Shown here piece after piece: positions 35,200 through 45,928 of a DNA stretch of 64,000 bases; the first letter of the stretch is position 1, and every line of letters begins with the position of its first letter. The DNA lies in NCBI RefSeq assembly GCF_002994745.2, contig NC_037093.1:45674384-45738383 (forward strand), written 5' to 3'. Below the pieces are notes generated by a model. It ran no database searches. It saw only the letters and a program-made list of their open reading frames with translations, and was not told the origin of the DNA. The DNA comes from Rosa chinensis. Its lineage: Eukaryota > Streptophyta > Magnoliopsida > Rosales > Rosaceae. A program made the translations under genes and the position numbers.

Positions 35200-36679
35200 T
35201 TGTGCACCGGCCTTTCGCATACAAACTAGTTGGTGATCATAAATTGTGCTAGTTAGTATTTATATGTGTCAATCTCAATGTTCCTTTCATAAAGGCTCAT
35301 CATTTGCCTTTTCATGGTCGATATCCTTTTTCTGATATAAAGTTTAAATGTTGAAGAATTAGAGAACAGTCATTGGTTAGAGTTGATCTCTGAGTAGATC
35401 AATCCACATGGATGAGTTCTTTAGGAAAAGCAAAATATTTTGCCTCAATATAAACATTTAGTCATTACTTTTTACATAACTAATTGTCTGAACTCATCAA
35501 ACCTTTGCCTAATCTATTATCACTTGAAAAATCAAAAGATTCTTAACATTTCTATGTAATCATTTTTAAGGAATAAGAACAAATGACTGGCAAAGGCGAG
35601 GTGTGGCGGAGATTAAGTTGATGAACAGTCTGGTATGTCTGACTATAAGCTTGCAAGACATTCAAAAATTGGAGACTTGGTTGATTGTGCAATTCATATT
35701 TCCCTATTGACTACAAAAACAAACATCATATCAGAGTACTAGGTTGTTCAAACTTCAAACAGGTATGGTGGGCAATGCAAGAATACTCCTCTCCCAGGAG
35801 CCCATGAGTACTTCTATGAGGACGGAAGAAGTGCTAGCTGGCCCTAATTGGCTACTAAGCTTATAGTATACACCATAAATGTTAAGTTTCATAACAATTG
35901 GTGAATATTATAGACCTTTGTTTATTTAACATGATAGACCTTTGTACTTATCATATCTTTACTAAGTGTCTGTGGTTCGTTAGTGTATAACTATTATTCT
36001 TAGAACTGCAACCAGTGGCCATAGGTTTGGTAAGAAAATAATGAAGTTAAATTTCCTGCTTTGCTCAAATGCGTTGCTAATTGCTAATTCAACAACAAAT
36101 GAATGATTAAAGGTCTTAAGACTTTCTTTATTGAAAAATGAAGATATGCTTATAACTATCCAGTTGCATGTTGTTTATTTTTGGGATGCTTTAGATCTTT
36201 GATTAAAATTAGACTCCAAGCTAAGATAAAGAGAAAATATGCTTATAACTATCGAATTGCAAAGGAAGTTATCAACCTCCTGGGAAGATCATATGTGCAT
36301 TTATACATATTGCTCTGCAAGGATGGGAAAGTTATGATACTACATTGTCAAGTAGTTAATACTTTGATTCATTTACATATAGCGGTCACATATGTTTTAT
36401 GTAATGCAATGACTACTGATCCTTACTTGTACTTGCTAAAACTTGTTTTTCAATATTATTGTTCTTGACATTTGAGGAGAAGTTGAGTTATAGACCGACA
36501 GAAATAGGTGATAACAAAAATTTAAACTCTTGCCTGAATTCTCTAAATAGCTGAAATTCATAGTGATATTCCCATATAGAGGTATATGCATCTAATTATT
36601 CCTATTAAAAAGCCCTCTTTCCTATTATCGAACTTATTCTTTTTCTCTCCAACTGTATATTTCAAGCAAGATTGTAAAA

Positions 36680-36810
36680 GGCTACCTTAAGGCACGCTTT
36701 CTGCCTAGGCATAGGCTAAATGCAGCGATGGCTCTGGTAAAAGCAAGCAGGCACAAAAATTGCACAGGAGGAGGGAAAAGCTTAAGCCTCAGGTGCAGCC
36801 AAGGCTCTTT
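36680..36810. repeat. GCCTAGGCG foldback motif, copy 2
   Basis: Paralogue of 19463-19590, with a shorter, T-rich tract at its right end. Confidence 0.5.
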
Positions 36811-36900
36811 TTTTTTTTTTTCTTTTCTCCTGAAAAAATAAATAAATAATCATGAGTTACTGAGTGATGAATGCGATCTCTTCCTTCAGTTACACTTCTT

Positions 36901-38514
36901 CTGGATGTTTAGTTATCTTAATTATCTTCTCATGTCTTTATTTTTGGTAGTCAATCTGCTGTAGTTCAGTTGATGTAGAACTCAGGCTCCTTGCAATTAT
37001 GCAAGTCTGATGTAGTTCAGTAGTAAGTCTTCTGTATTATTACAATTTTATTACAAAAGGTTTGCGCATTTCGAAAACACTTCCCACTTTTAGACAAAAA
37101 TGCCTCGGCTAACCATTCTCTTAGAATCTTGATTTCAAGTAGTGTTTGTGCTTTATTTCCATAGGCATGAGCCATGCATATCTGGAAGCCAAATTCCCTT
37201 GCAACTCATTCACAACCAGGGCTATTACCTAAATGAATGGGCTGGACCTCAAATTTATATTACAGAAACTTCTATTTTTGTTTTCGTTAATGTTCGTATT
37301 TAGATAAATCATTCATCCTTTAAGTAGGCATAGATTTTGCTTCTATACCTTATTTCAAGTCAGGTTTTGCTACGTACCCTCCTATGTTTCTCATTTATGC
37401 TTTCTTTTCTGTTCTTAACAGGAGCTTAGTTGATAAGTCCTCAGGTTTTGGATTTCTTCAGTGTTCATGGGATCTAAATGGAAATGTTCCTTATAAAATA
37501 TTTGTTGGAAGCTGCTGTTCAAGGTTGTGGACGTTGTCTCCTTATTTGTTTTGATGAATAATCCACCCTGTTTTTAACACCTTTAATTTATCCTTGTTCC
37601 TCAGCAATGCATGGTTGTGAATTCTAATCCCAACTGAAACCCAGGCTTAAAGGTCTTTTGTGCATGCTGGATGATTGTCTAAACGGCGGGAGTTTAACAA
37701 CAGTAGGAATGTGACAGACGAAGACAAACATGCCCGGTACAAATATATCACGGACGTTCCAAGTTAAAGGATATCAGGCGTGCTAGAGACTTTTTCAGCC
37801 TTTCAAGTATATTTGCATCTTGTCTGGTTTCGTATGTGGCCGTGGGACAGGTTTCCTTTCCAATCTTGGATGACAATCTTGTGATGGAGCACTGTGACCG
37901 TTGGATGCACTAAACGTCCTTAAGACCATACCCAGTGCATCCAGTTGTAGGTTATGGCATGTAAACATCTCTATATTCGGGAATCTTGAGTTTTGTTTTC
38001 CAATACCGAGTGTCCCAAAATCTGTAACCTGAACTAAAAAGGGAGAATTCCATATCTCCAACCCTTCAATGCAGAATATGAAAATCCTGAAATTCAAAAA
38101 TCCTAAGTTTTAAAAGTTCAAACACATTGTAAAAATCCCAATTTTGAAAGGAAAATGGTAAAATAGCAGGGCTGGAAAGCCCAAGTAAAATAGGGTTCAT
38201 ACAAAATACGTACTCGAACAAAATGATATTCAGAATAAATATTTTGTTTTTTTTTTCTCTACACTTTATTTTCTGATTAGTAGCTTTACTTTAGAATTTA
38301 AACAAAAACATATAAAAAGAATTTTAACAATCTTCTTTGCGGTAGCTCTTAACATGCAATTTCCATCAAATCATAGCAGGAAATTCTTTACCCGCATAGC
38401 AAGATAACTTTCTATAGGTTTGTGGTTCATGCAAAAATTTACTTTCATATAATTTTTGAGACCCAACAATATTTCTAAATTTCATTTAACATATAGCACA
38501 ACCAGAATGGACGT
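36901..38514. repeat. Segmental duplication, Y-left copy 2 (no gene)
   Basis: The most diverged copy of Y-left. It continues uninterrupted into the TWD40-2 3' end, where copies A, B and D have a deletion starting after the GGACGT at 38509-38514. No gene is seen in it. Confidence 0.8.
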
Positions 38515-38979
38515 CCTTTTACCAACAACTCTGCAATATGTTGAGAGAATTTGGTTGGCACCCTTTTGAAGGTGGTACTCTGGGCTTCCAACTAAAGGCT
38601 TGCAGCAAGGACACTTTTCACTTTGTCTTGATTGCTATTGAAATTTCAACCAAAAAAATAAAAATAAAAATATTTTGGAACAAGGATAAAGCCGCCAAAT
38701 GCAATGCCTGTTTACAACCTCATCAACTCATTTATCTGTTATCAACATCAAAAGGAGAGAAGATGCTAACGAATCGATAGTACACTGGATAATACAAACA
38801 CATGCCAAAGCTTACTGGAACAAAAATTATACACAAACCTACTGCTACTTCAGAATGGTATCTCACTTTGCCACCAAACTGAATAGTTAGACCACTGTGG
38901 TTCCTTTATACGACAAATGCCATGGAGCTTCTGGAAAAAATCACAAATATCTGCCAGTCACCTGAGCTACAACAGGTTT

Positions 38980-40794
38980 CTAGTAATTAAGCCAATCATC
39001 ACTTATTGGCAATCTTGCTTGTTTGGTTTCCTGAATCGCTGGCACCTGGGGTTGGGTTTGTAATGGTGGTGTCTGGATTGGGACCTGTGGTTGCGGCACT
39101 TGAGATGAGGCCTCTGGTTGCGGCGCCTGGGATGAGGCCTCTGGTTGCGCCGCTTGGGATGAGGCCTCTGGTAGCGGCGCCTGGGATGGGGCTTCTAGTT
39201 GCGGTGCCTGGGATGGGGTATCAGGTTGCGGCGCTTGGGATGGGGCATCAGGTTGCGGCGCTTGGGATGGGACATCAGGTTGTGGCGCTTGGGATGGGGT
39301 TGCATCAGGTTGTGGGCCTTGGGATGCGGCATCAGATTGTGAGGTTTGAGGTGGCGCATCTGATGGCGTGTCTGATGGTGCCACATCATTCTTAGAATTT
39401 TCCGGGACACTTTCTCCAGAAGCAACTGGAGCTGGATTACTGTCTGTTGATGAAACAGGGGGATTATTGTCTGAAGTTGGTTCACCTGATTCAGATTGTT
39501 GTGGCACACTTGAAGGGGTGGTGTGGTAGCAGGGGCTGCTTCTAACAGCAGTGGCTTGCCCGGTTGCTGCTGTGAATTCTGGGCCCCTGGAGGCGGTTTC
39601 TTTTGAACAGCCATAGCAACTGTAAGAGATGGCATCCCTGGAGGAAGAATTTCAGTTGGTGGTTTCTTGGCAGCATCTGCTAAACTTGTAAGCTTGGGTT
39701 CCTCCAGAGAAGCCAAAAATGCTGCAACAGCATCCGTTTTTTCTAATGGGGTGTGCTCAACGTCCTTTTGCAGCATTTTATTCCATGCCTGAACCAAGTT
39801 CTTCAATGTTGGTCTCCCATGAGCCTGCAATATCCATGAGGTCAGCTCACAGCAATGACTCGAGAGTTATATGTACAAGCATATGTAAAATGTCATACAT
39901 GGGCATGAAGCACAGCCTCAGCAAGCATTCCAGTATCCTGCCAAGCCTTCTCCATGAGAGCATTGTCTCCCAAAACAGCAGCTGCGAATGCTGCTTCCCG
40001 TCCAGCACCAATGGATATTAAATTGTTAACCAAATTCTGCATTGCATGTCACTGATTTTAGAAAGTATGATATGGAAATGGAGAAAAGAAATCCTATCAG
40101 TAAGAGTAAATTGGAACACCGCTAAGACAAAAGAAGACCATTGATATTCCGCAAAGGAAAACAGAGGTGTCAGGAACTAGTATATTGGGAAATCATAGTT
40201 TTTATTTTTCAGGGAAAAAACAAACAAAAAAAAGCAACAACTTCCCATTTTTTTATTTGTATACTGCTCAGAGAAAGAACACCCAGAAATCACAGTTTCA
40301 ATTATGAATATGGACAACAATATCATATGTATTAATTTTTAGGTGTGGTTTTGTCTGATATTACTATTACGTGCAAACCAAAATAATTGGAAGCACCAGA
40401 AAGCAAAATAAGCATGTTCAGATATAGATAGCATACACTAAGCCGTGTCAACTCTCCATGATTGGCTAACTGAAGAGCTTGTCCTCTTAATTCATGACCC
40501 TGTAAAGCTCCTTTCACAGAAGCCGCAGCAACCAACCTCTTAAGAGCCTCCCGAGCAATTTCAGCCTGTCCAGTAGCATCTGCGGCATCAATAAGATCCA
40601 AAAACTCCTTTGTAAATTTCACTATTCCTTGGACAGCTTCCAATATATTCTCTTTCTTAGTTGTTATAGTAAGAATGTCCTTCAAATCAAATCCTGAATT
40701 ATCTTGCCCCAAGTCCCTGTTGTTGCTCATTGTGAGAAGGCACTGGAGAGCTCTTTTCAAATCACTACTCTGCATGGCCAAATCAAACTCCAAC
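38980..40794 (-). pseudogene. TWD40-2 3' half with last exon, copy C
   Basis: Three consecutive exons with good splice sites: 40794-40439 (LEFDLAMQSSDLKRALQ... to HGELTRL), 40036-39899 (NLVNNLISIGAGREAAFAAA... to VLHAH) and 39824-38980 (AHGRPTLKNLVQAWNKMLQK, then LADAAKKPPTEILPPGM, then a Pro/Gln-rich tail). They match the C-terminal half of plant TWD40-2, a TPLATE-complex subunit. The tail has about nine 27-bp repeats encoding units such as APQPDAPSQ (about 39090-39340). The frame shifts by one base between 39517 and 39534, splitting the last exon into two open frames, and the upstream exons are cut off at about 40990 by a duplication junction. It looks nearly functional in sequence but cannot make a full protein here. 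The assignment to TWD40-2 over TWD40-1 is from memory of the family. Confidence 0.87.
39090..39340 (-). repeat. Coding minisatellite (27-bp unit)
   Basis: About nine units encoding variants of A-P-Q-P-(D/E)-(A/V)-P/S-S-Q within the TWD40-2 tail. Units differ by a few bases, so the array is not brand new. Confidence 0.8.
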
Positions 40795-40994
40795 CTACAA
40801 AACGAGGATAGCATTGTAAGTTTCAAAATGAAATGAAATGTAAGCTGCTTGATGCTTAAAAGCCTTTTCTATCATATAATTCAGAAAAGGATTCAACACA
40901 AAAATAATGTTTCAGTCTACCAGACCCATCAATCATTGAATCAACCTTATAAACTGGTATGCAGGTATCTACATATGGTCAGGTTATTACACAG

Positions 40995-41722
40995 TTATTG
41001 CACCAAAAGGGTAATACATCACCGACATTCCAAATTCAAGGATTTCAGGCATACTTGGGACCTTTTCAGCCTTTCAAGTATATTTGCTTCTTGTCTGGTT
41101 TCGTAGATGGCCATGGGACAGGTTTCCTTTCCAAGCTCGGATTACAATCTTGTGATGGAGAATGTGTCCGTTGGATGCCAAACGTCCTTGAGACTATACC
41201 TAGTGCATTTACTAGTAGGTTACTGTACAGATGGGAACACTCTATGGCATGTAAACATCTCTTTCTGGAATCGTAAGTTTTATTTTCCAATACTTGGTGT
41301 CCCAAAATCTGTAACTTGAACTCAAAAAGGGAAAATTCCATATCTCCAACCCTTCAATGCAGAATATGAAAATCCCAAAATGCAAAAATCCCAAGTTGTA
41401 AAAGTTCAAACACATTGTAAAAATCCCAACTTTGGACGTACAATGGTAATAGCAGGGGCGTTCGCCCAAGTAAAATAGGGTTCATACAACAGACACTCTC
41501 GAACAAAATGATATTCAAAATAAATATTTTCTTTTCTTTCTTTACACTTTATTTTCTGATTAGCAGCTTTACTTGAGAATTTAAACAAAAAATTTAATTA
41601 TTTTCCCTAGAATTTTAACAATCTTCTATGCAGTGGTTCTTAACATGCAATTTCCATCAAATCATAGCAGGAAATTCTTTACCGGCATAGCAAGAAACTT
41701 CTTATAGGTTTGTGGTTCTTCA
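40995..41722. repeat. Segmental duplication, Y-left copy 3 (partial)
   Basis: Corresponds to about 870-1555. It joins TWD40-2 copy C intron sequence abruptly at about 40990, a duplication junction, and ends where the LINE is inserted. No gene is seen. Confidence 0.85.
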
Positions 41723-41990
41723 ATGGGTTTTATACCAACCATGGAAGCGTTGCATTGGAAGAGGATTACTCAGACGGCAATTTGTTCTCGGTGTCAACAG
41801 GAGATAGAAACGCCTGTACACGCGACCTGGAGTTGTGGAGTTTGTGTTCTGGTGTTCGAAAGGGCGTCTTTCTTCTCTAAATTGTCATTGGGTCAGTTTC
41901 CTTCTTTTATTTTGTTTTTTGATTATGCCATGAACACTCTAGAGGAAGAGGAGATTCATTTGCTTGTCTTTCTCCTGTGGTGGAATTGGC

Positions 41991-42465
41991 TGTAAAACCA
42001 TAATTACATGCTCACAATATATGCACACAATCATAAAAGGGATTAAGGCTTACCTTCAGCAATCACTGGCATAGATTCCATCTTATGCAGCTGCAAACAC
42101 GAACACTGAATATGGCCTTCTGTTACTTACCAACTTGCTTCTCAATGGACAGAACTTATGCAATAGTCGTGGTAGTAATCAGGGACCAATTCATCTGTAT
42201 ATATAGGTGACTTAACCCTCAAGAAGCTTCCCATTAAAGCATTACTCATCGGATTAGGTTTCCTAGTTAGATTCTTAATGTATCACAACTTGTAGCCTTC
42301 CTTGTAGACTAAGCAATGGATTACTATCCTTAATGAATTGATACACTATTCATTAAGTCACTAGTATTGATTTACTGTTTGTATCCATGTTAAACTAGGA
42401 TTGATATTAAGCTAATCATCAATTACTTTATGATGATATGTGTTATGTCCATATTTGATCTTACA
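41991..42465. mobile_element. Solo LTR (475 bp) nested in the LINE
   Basis: It begins TGTAAAAC and ends CTTACA (TG...CA ends with a 5-bp inverted repeat TGTAA/TTACA), with a 5-bp duplication TTGGC (41986-41990 and 42466-42470). Removing it restores the LINE reading frame WWNWHNRNS. A TATATATAGG stretch is near 42197. There is no internal region. Confidence 0.85.
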
Positions 42466-42629
42466 TTGGCATAACCGGAATTCATTATATCATAAAGGAG
42501 CTGCGTTACCTGCTGAGGTGATTTTTGAAACTGGAGTTAGTCAGCTGAATGAATGGCTTGCTACTATGGATAGACGGGAGGTGAATGAGAGAGGAGTTGT
42601 GGATGAAAGGTTAGACGTGCAAGGTAGTT

Positions 42630-42840
42630 TAATTATGCATGGGCAAGCCATGCATGATCAAAACATGCATGAGTTGAACGTGCATGGCAGTGTAGGGGGG
42701 CGGTTGAATGTGCATGGAGGAGGTTTGAACTTGCATGGGAGGGGGTTGAGTGTGAATGGAGTGGGGCCGAATATGCATGGGGTGGGATTGAACTTTCATG
42801 GGAGGGGGCTGCCTGTGCATGGTAGGGGGAGTGTGAATGA
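42630..42840 (+). repeat. In-frame minisatellite in the LINE ORF
   Basis: Imperfect repeats of about 21-24 bp encode (L/V)-N-(V/L/M/F)-H-G-x-G units between the zf-RVT and RNase H domains. The run is G-rich on the + strand and contains repeated TGCATGG. Confidence 0.75.
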
Positions 42841-43503
42841 TAGGGAAAGAATGGGAAGTGGGGCCGGAGAGTATGGGTGGCAGCCTCCAAGGAGGGGTTG
42901 TTTAAAACTGAACTGTGATGGTGCAGCATCTGATCTAGTTTAAACCGATATGGAGTTGGTTTTGTTGTGAGGTGCGAATTGGGGACTATCGTGGTGGCTG
43001 CTGGGCAAAGGATTGTGTATCCAGTTTCAGCTTTGGTGTCGGAGTTGCTAGCTATTAAAGGAGGATTGGAGATAGTGAAGGAAAGAGGTTTACGTGAGGT
43101 GGAAGCGGAGACTGATTGCCTGGGAGCTGTGCAGCTTATTAACAAACAGGACAAATGTTTTGCGGCGGAAGGTATTATCGTGGAAGAGATCCAGACTCTG
43201 TTAAGAGACCTCCAGATCTCTGTGGTTAAGCACACGTCGCGGGACAATAATAAGGCAGCCCATGCAATTGCAAGCTTTGTAGCCCGAGAGGATGGGCGAG
43301 TATTATGGTTAGAGGATGGGCCTTCATTGCTCATGTCCATCACTGAGAGTGAGAGGCCTTTCACCGAGGTAGAAGAGAGGGAAATGAGTAGTGTTTGTAT
43401 CCCTAGTGTGTTGGGTGATACTGAGGCTACATCGGGTCATTCCCGAATTATGTAATTTTGATTTTCATTAATAAAGTTTTATTAATTCTCAAAAAAAAAA
43501 AAA

Positions 43504-44117
43504 CTTTTGAGGCCCAATAATATTTCTAAATTTCATGTAACATTTAAAAGACGGCACAACGAGGATGGACGTGAGCATATGACTCGAGAGTTATATGTAC
43601 AAGCATTATGTAAAATGTCATACATGGGCATGAAGCACAGCCTCAGCAAGCATTCCAGATTTCCAGTATCATGCCAAGCCTTCTCCATGAGGGCATTGTC
43701 TCCCAAAACTGCAGCTGCGAATGCGGCTTCCCCTCGAGCACCAACGGATTACAATTGTTTACCAAATTCTGCATTGCATGTCACTGATTTTAGGTATGAT
43801 ATGGAAATGGAGAAAAGAAATCCTATCAGCAAGAGTAATATGGAACACAGCTAAGATAAAAGTAGACCATTGATATTCCGCAGAGGAAAACATAGGTGTC
43901 AGGAACTAGTGTACTGGGAAAGCATAGTTTTTATTTTTCAGGGAAAAAAAGAAAAAAAGCACAACTTCCCATTTTTTAATTGTATACTGGTGAGAGAAAG
44001 AGCGCCAAGAAATCACAGTTTCAATTATGAATATGGACAAAAATATGGTATGTATTAATTTTTAGGTGTCGTTTTGTCTGTTATTACTATTACGTGCAAA
44101 TTAAAATAATTGGAAGC
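43504..44117 (-). pseudogene. TWD40-2 copy D, 3' part
   Basis: Contains the AAFAAAVLGDNALMEKAWQ exon (about 43760-43630, - strand). It has an extra block (CCAGATTT) near 43655 and a base missing near 43750, which break the frame. It carries the same last-exon deletion as copies A and B (junction near 43572). Copia-1 is inserted at 44117/44118 in the next intron, and the gene fragment continues at 51401. Confidence 0.85.
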
Positions 44118-44729
44118 TGTTAGAATATGTGGACTCAACATTATCTTAATCACATTGAGATAAAACCAGCTGATTTAATCCTATGTAAATAACAAGAAGT
44201 ACATGAATATAACTCTAATTCCAGTTATCTACGTGGGTGTATATCTCCTAGTAGAAGTAGGAAACTCATTTGTAATCAACCTGAATTACATTAAGTGTTT
44301 GTGATAAACTCTAAGTCTCCTGTCTCGATAAACATGAAGAAGTGTTGGACTCCTTATGGGATGAGTCTAACTCGTGGTTTTGGCCAATATATAAAGGGAG
44401 CAAAGTCCCTGTATTCATCACCCGTTGTTAAGCATATTGTTCAGCCCCATTCTGAAGCTTTTGGTGTTGACATACAGAAGGCTTTCTGCTCTAGTTCTAT
44501 TGCTATTCATTCTCAGTTCTAGTTGCTCAAGATGTCTAACTTTGGTCAAGTTGTTTCTGCAGGGATCCAGAGCGTCAATGATCCAGGTGGAGTCCTAGTA
44601 CCACTAAGAAAAGCTATTCTGCAGTTTCTGTGTGGATGTTGTGCAGCTGGTTTAATTGATATTGTATATGTGTTGTATGATATGATCTTGTGTTTGATGT
44701 GTTGGTTGTTGCATCATGTAGATTTAACA
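44118..44729 (+). repeat. Copia-1 5' LTR
   Basis: Starts TGTTAGAATATG and ends GATTTAACA. CCAATATATAAAGGG near 44384-44398 is a CCAAT/TATA promoter. It differs from the 3' LTR only at 44520. Confidence 0.95.
44388..44398 (+). promoter_or_regulatory. TATA box of copia-1 5' LTR
   Basis: TATATAAAGGG, preceded by CCAA. The matching position in the 3' LTR is 51059-51069. Confidence 0.7.
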
Positions 44730-44731
44730 AT

Positions 44732-44743
44732 TGGTATCAAAGC
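44732..44743 (+). other. Copia-1 primer binding site
   Basis: TGGTATCAAAGC lies two bases after the 5' LTR. It matches the initiator tRNA-Met site TGGTATCAGAGC except for one base. Confidence 0.85.
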
Positions 44744-45928
44744 TTAGGAACTTCATAAAACACATATCATGCGTTTTTTGTTTTGGTTCAGAAAATTCAT
44801 ATTGTGAAAACTATTTTCTGTTTAGACTAAAAGCAGGCCTTAAGTGGTTTTAACCCGGCTTTAATACTAATCCAATTCATTAAGCAAATAAGCCCAAACC
44901 CGAGTCCAAAATTAATATATAAATTTAAGAATATTACCGTTGGAACATAACGGTCACTTTTGCTTTAGGGATCGGATTGAGTTAGGGCTCACTGAGATAA
45001 ATTCTCGGTTATGGGATTCAAGACCCCTCTTTAGAATTGATTGGATCATGTGGAAGGGTTGAAATTGCTGCTTGTTTTCTTTTGCTTCCGCTATAAAATT
45101 TTTGTTGCAGCGCTGTAGCAGAGGCCAAGGTATGTTCATTGGGAATCCCAGAACTTGTATTTCAATTTCTGCATATGGAAAGGGTTGTCATATGGATTAC
45201 TGTTTAGCATATGGAAAGGGTTGTCATAATCATATTTGGAATGCTTGATCATGCATATTGAAGGAATTCTGCATATATGGTTGAATGACTTACTGTAATC
45301 GTGTGATATGAAGTTTTGGTTTTGAGAACTATATGATTACTGTGATGGTATGATTTGATGATTTTGATTGAGTATTGGTTGTTTTAAGTATGCCATGGTT
45401 TTTAGCTGACAATTAGGAATATATCTCCCAACATAAAATCTGCAGTATTGTTATTTTCATGGCATAAAATTAATAAGTTCATACAGAAACTGAGCATATG
45501 GTTATTAATTCTAGTTTTGATATTCTTGAAAGATTGTATTGGTCATTTTGCACAAAGCAAGTTTTCATTATCACTCTTCAAGGATTTTAAGTTTTAACAA
45601 AACTGGAACTTGTGTTTCTGCATTTAAAATTGCACTTATATTTTATCTTCCAAAGAAGTTGTTCACTGTGTAATTCTGAATGCAAAACAGCATCATATGT
45701 AATCACAACTATCTATTTAGATACCTTGAAGCTTTTCTTATCCAAAGATTTTGACTGGTTCAAGGAATGACTGATTTTTGTTAAATGCAGTATGGTGATT
45801 TAGAACTTTAGAATGTTGAGTTTTATGCCACAAAGGTCTTACTTGATGTTATTTTAGTTATGGGGTTTTATGGAAAACTAATCATGTATCTGCTAAAATT
45901 TTAAAGCTCATGACTACTTTTAAACTTT
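44744..45928 (+). other. Copia-1 leader (no gene)
   Basis: A 1.2-kb non-coding leader. It contains a direct repeat of AGCATATGGAAAGGGTTGTC (about 45172 and 45207). A TTTTTAG acceptor-like site at 46031-46037 suggests a leader intron, in which case gag starts later than the first ATG at 45929. Confidence 0.5.

Larger units (their letters stand above)
31722..36900 (+). repeat. Segmental duplication X copy 2 (MIR535 unit)
   Basis: Matches X1 (14803-19700) from one end to the other but lacks the CT microsatellite and has several small indels. It contains foldbacks at 33535-33610 and 35092-35199. No protein gene is seen. With the following Y2 and TWD40-2 copy C it is the only unit that keeps the TWD40-2 last exon, so it is probably closest to the original layout. 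Confidence 0.85.
41723..43503 (+). mobile_element. 5'-truncated L1-type LINE
   Basis: The remnant of ORF2 runs from the zinc-finger (zf-RVT) end (WKRITQTAICSRCQQEIET, about 41755) through a linker to an RNase H domain (LKLNCDGAA, then about 42967-43455: ELLAIKGGLE, EAETDCLGAV, DNNKAAHAIASF). A one-base frameshift lies near 42940. AATAAAG (about 43471) and a poly-A tail (43491-43503) end it. A solo LTR (41991-42465) splits the frame at WWNW|HNRN. The linker holds an in-frame minisatellite (about 42630-42840). There is no target-site duplication: comparison with other copies shows about 23 bp of target lost instead. Confidence 0.85.

Noticed and set aside
39006..39395. Plus-strand frame over the TWD40-2 last exon
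   Set aside because: It is the antisense shadow of the Pro/Gln repeat. The minus-strand frame has a clear protein family match and splice sites.
42440..42943. Repeat-rich frame as a CRISPR array or independent repeat gene
   Set aside because: Units are short, contiguous and in frame with LINE ORF2. There are no spacers and the source is a plant nuclear genome.
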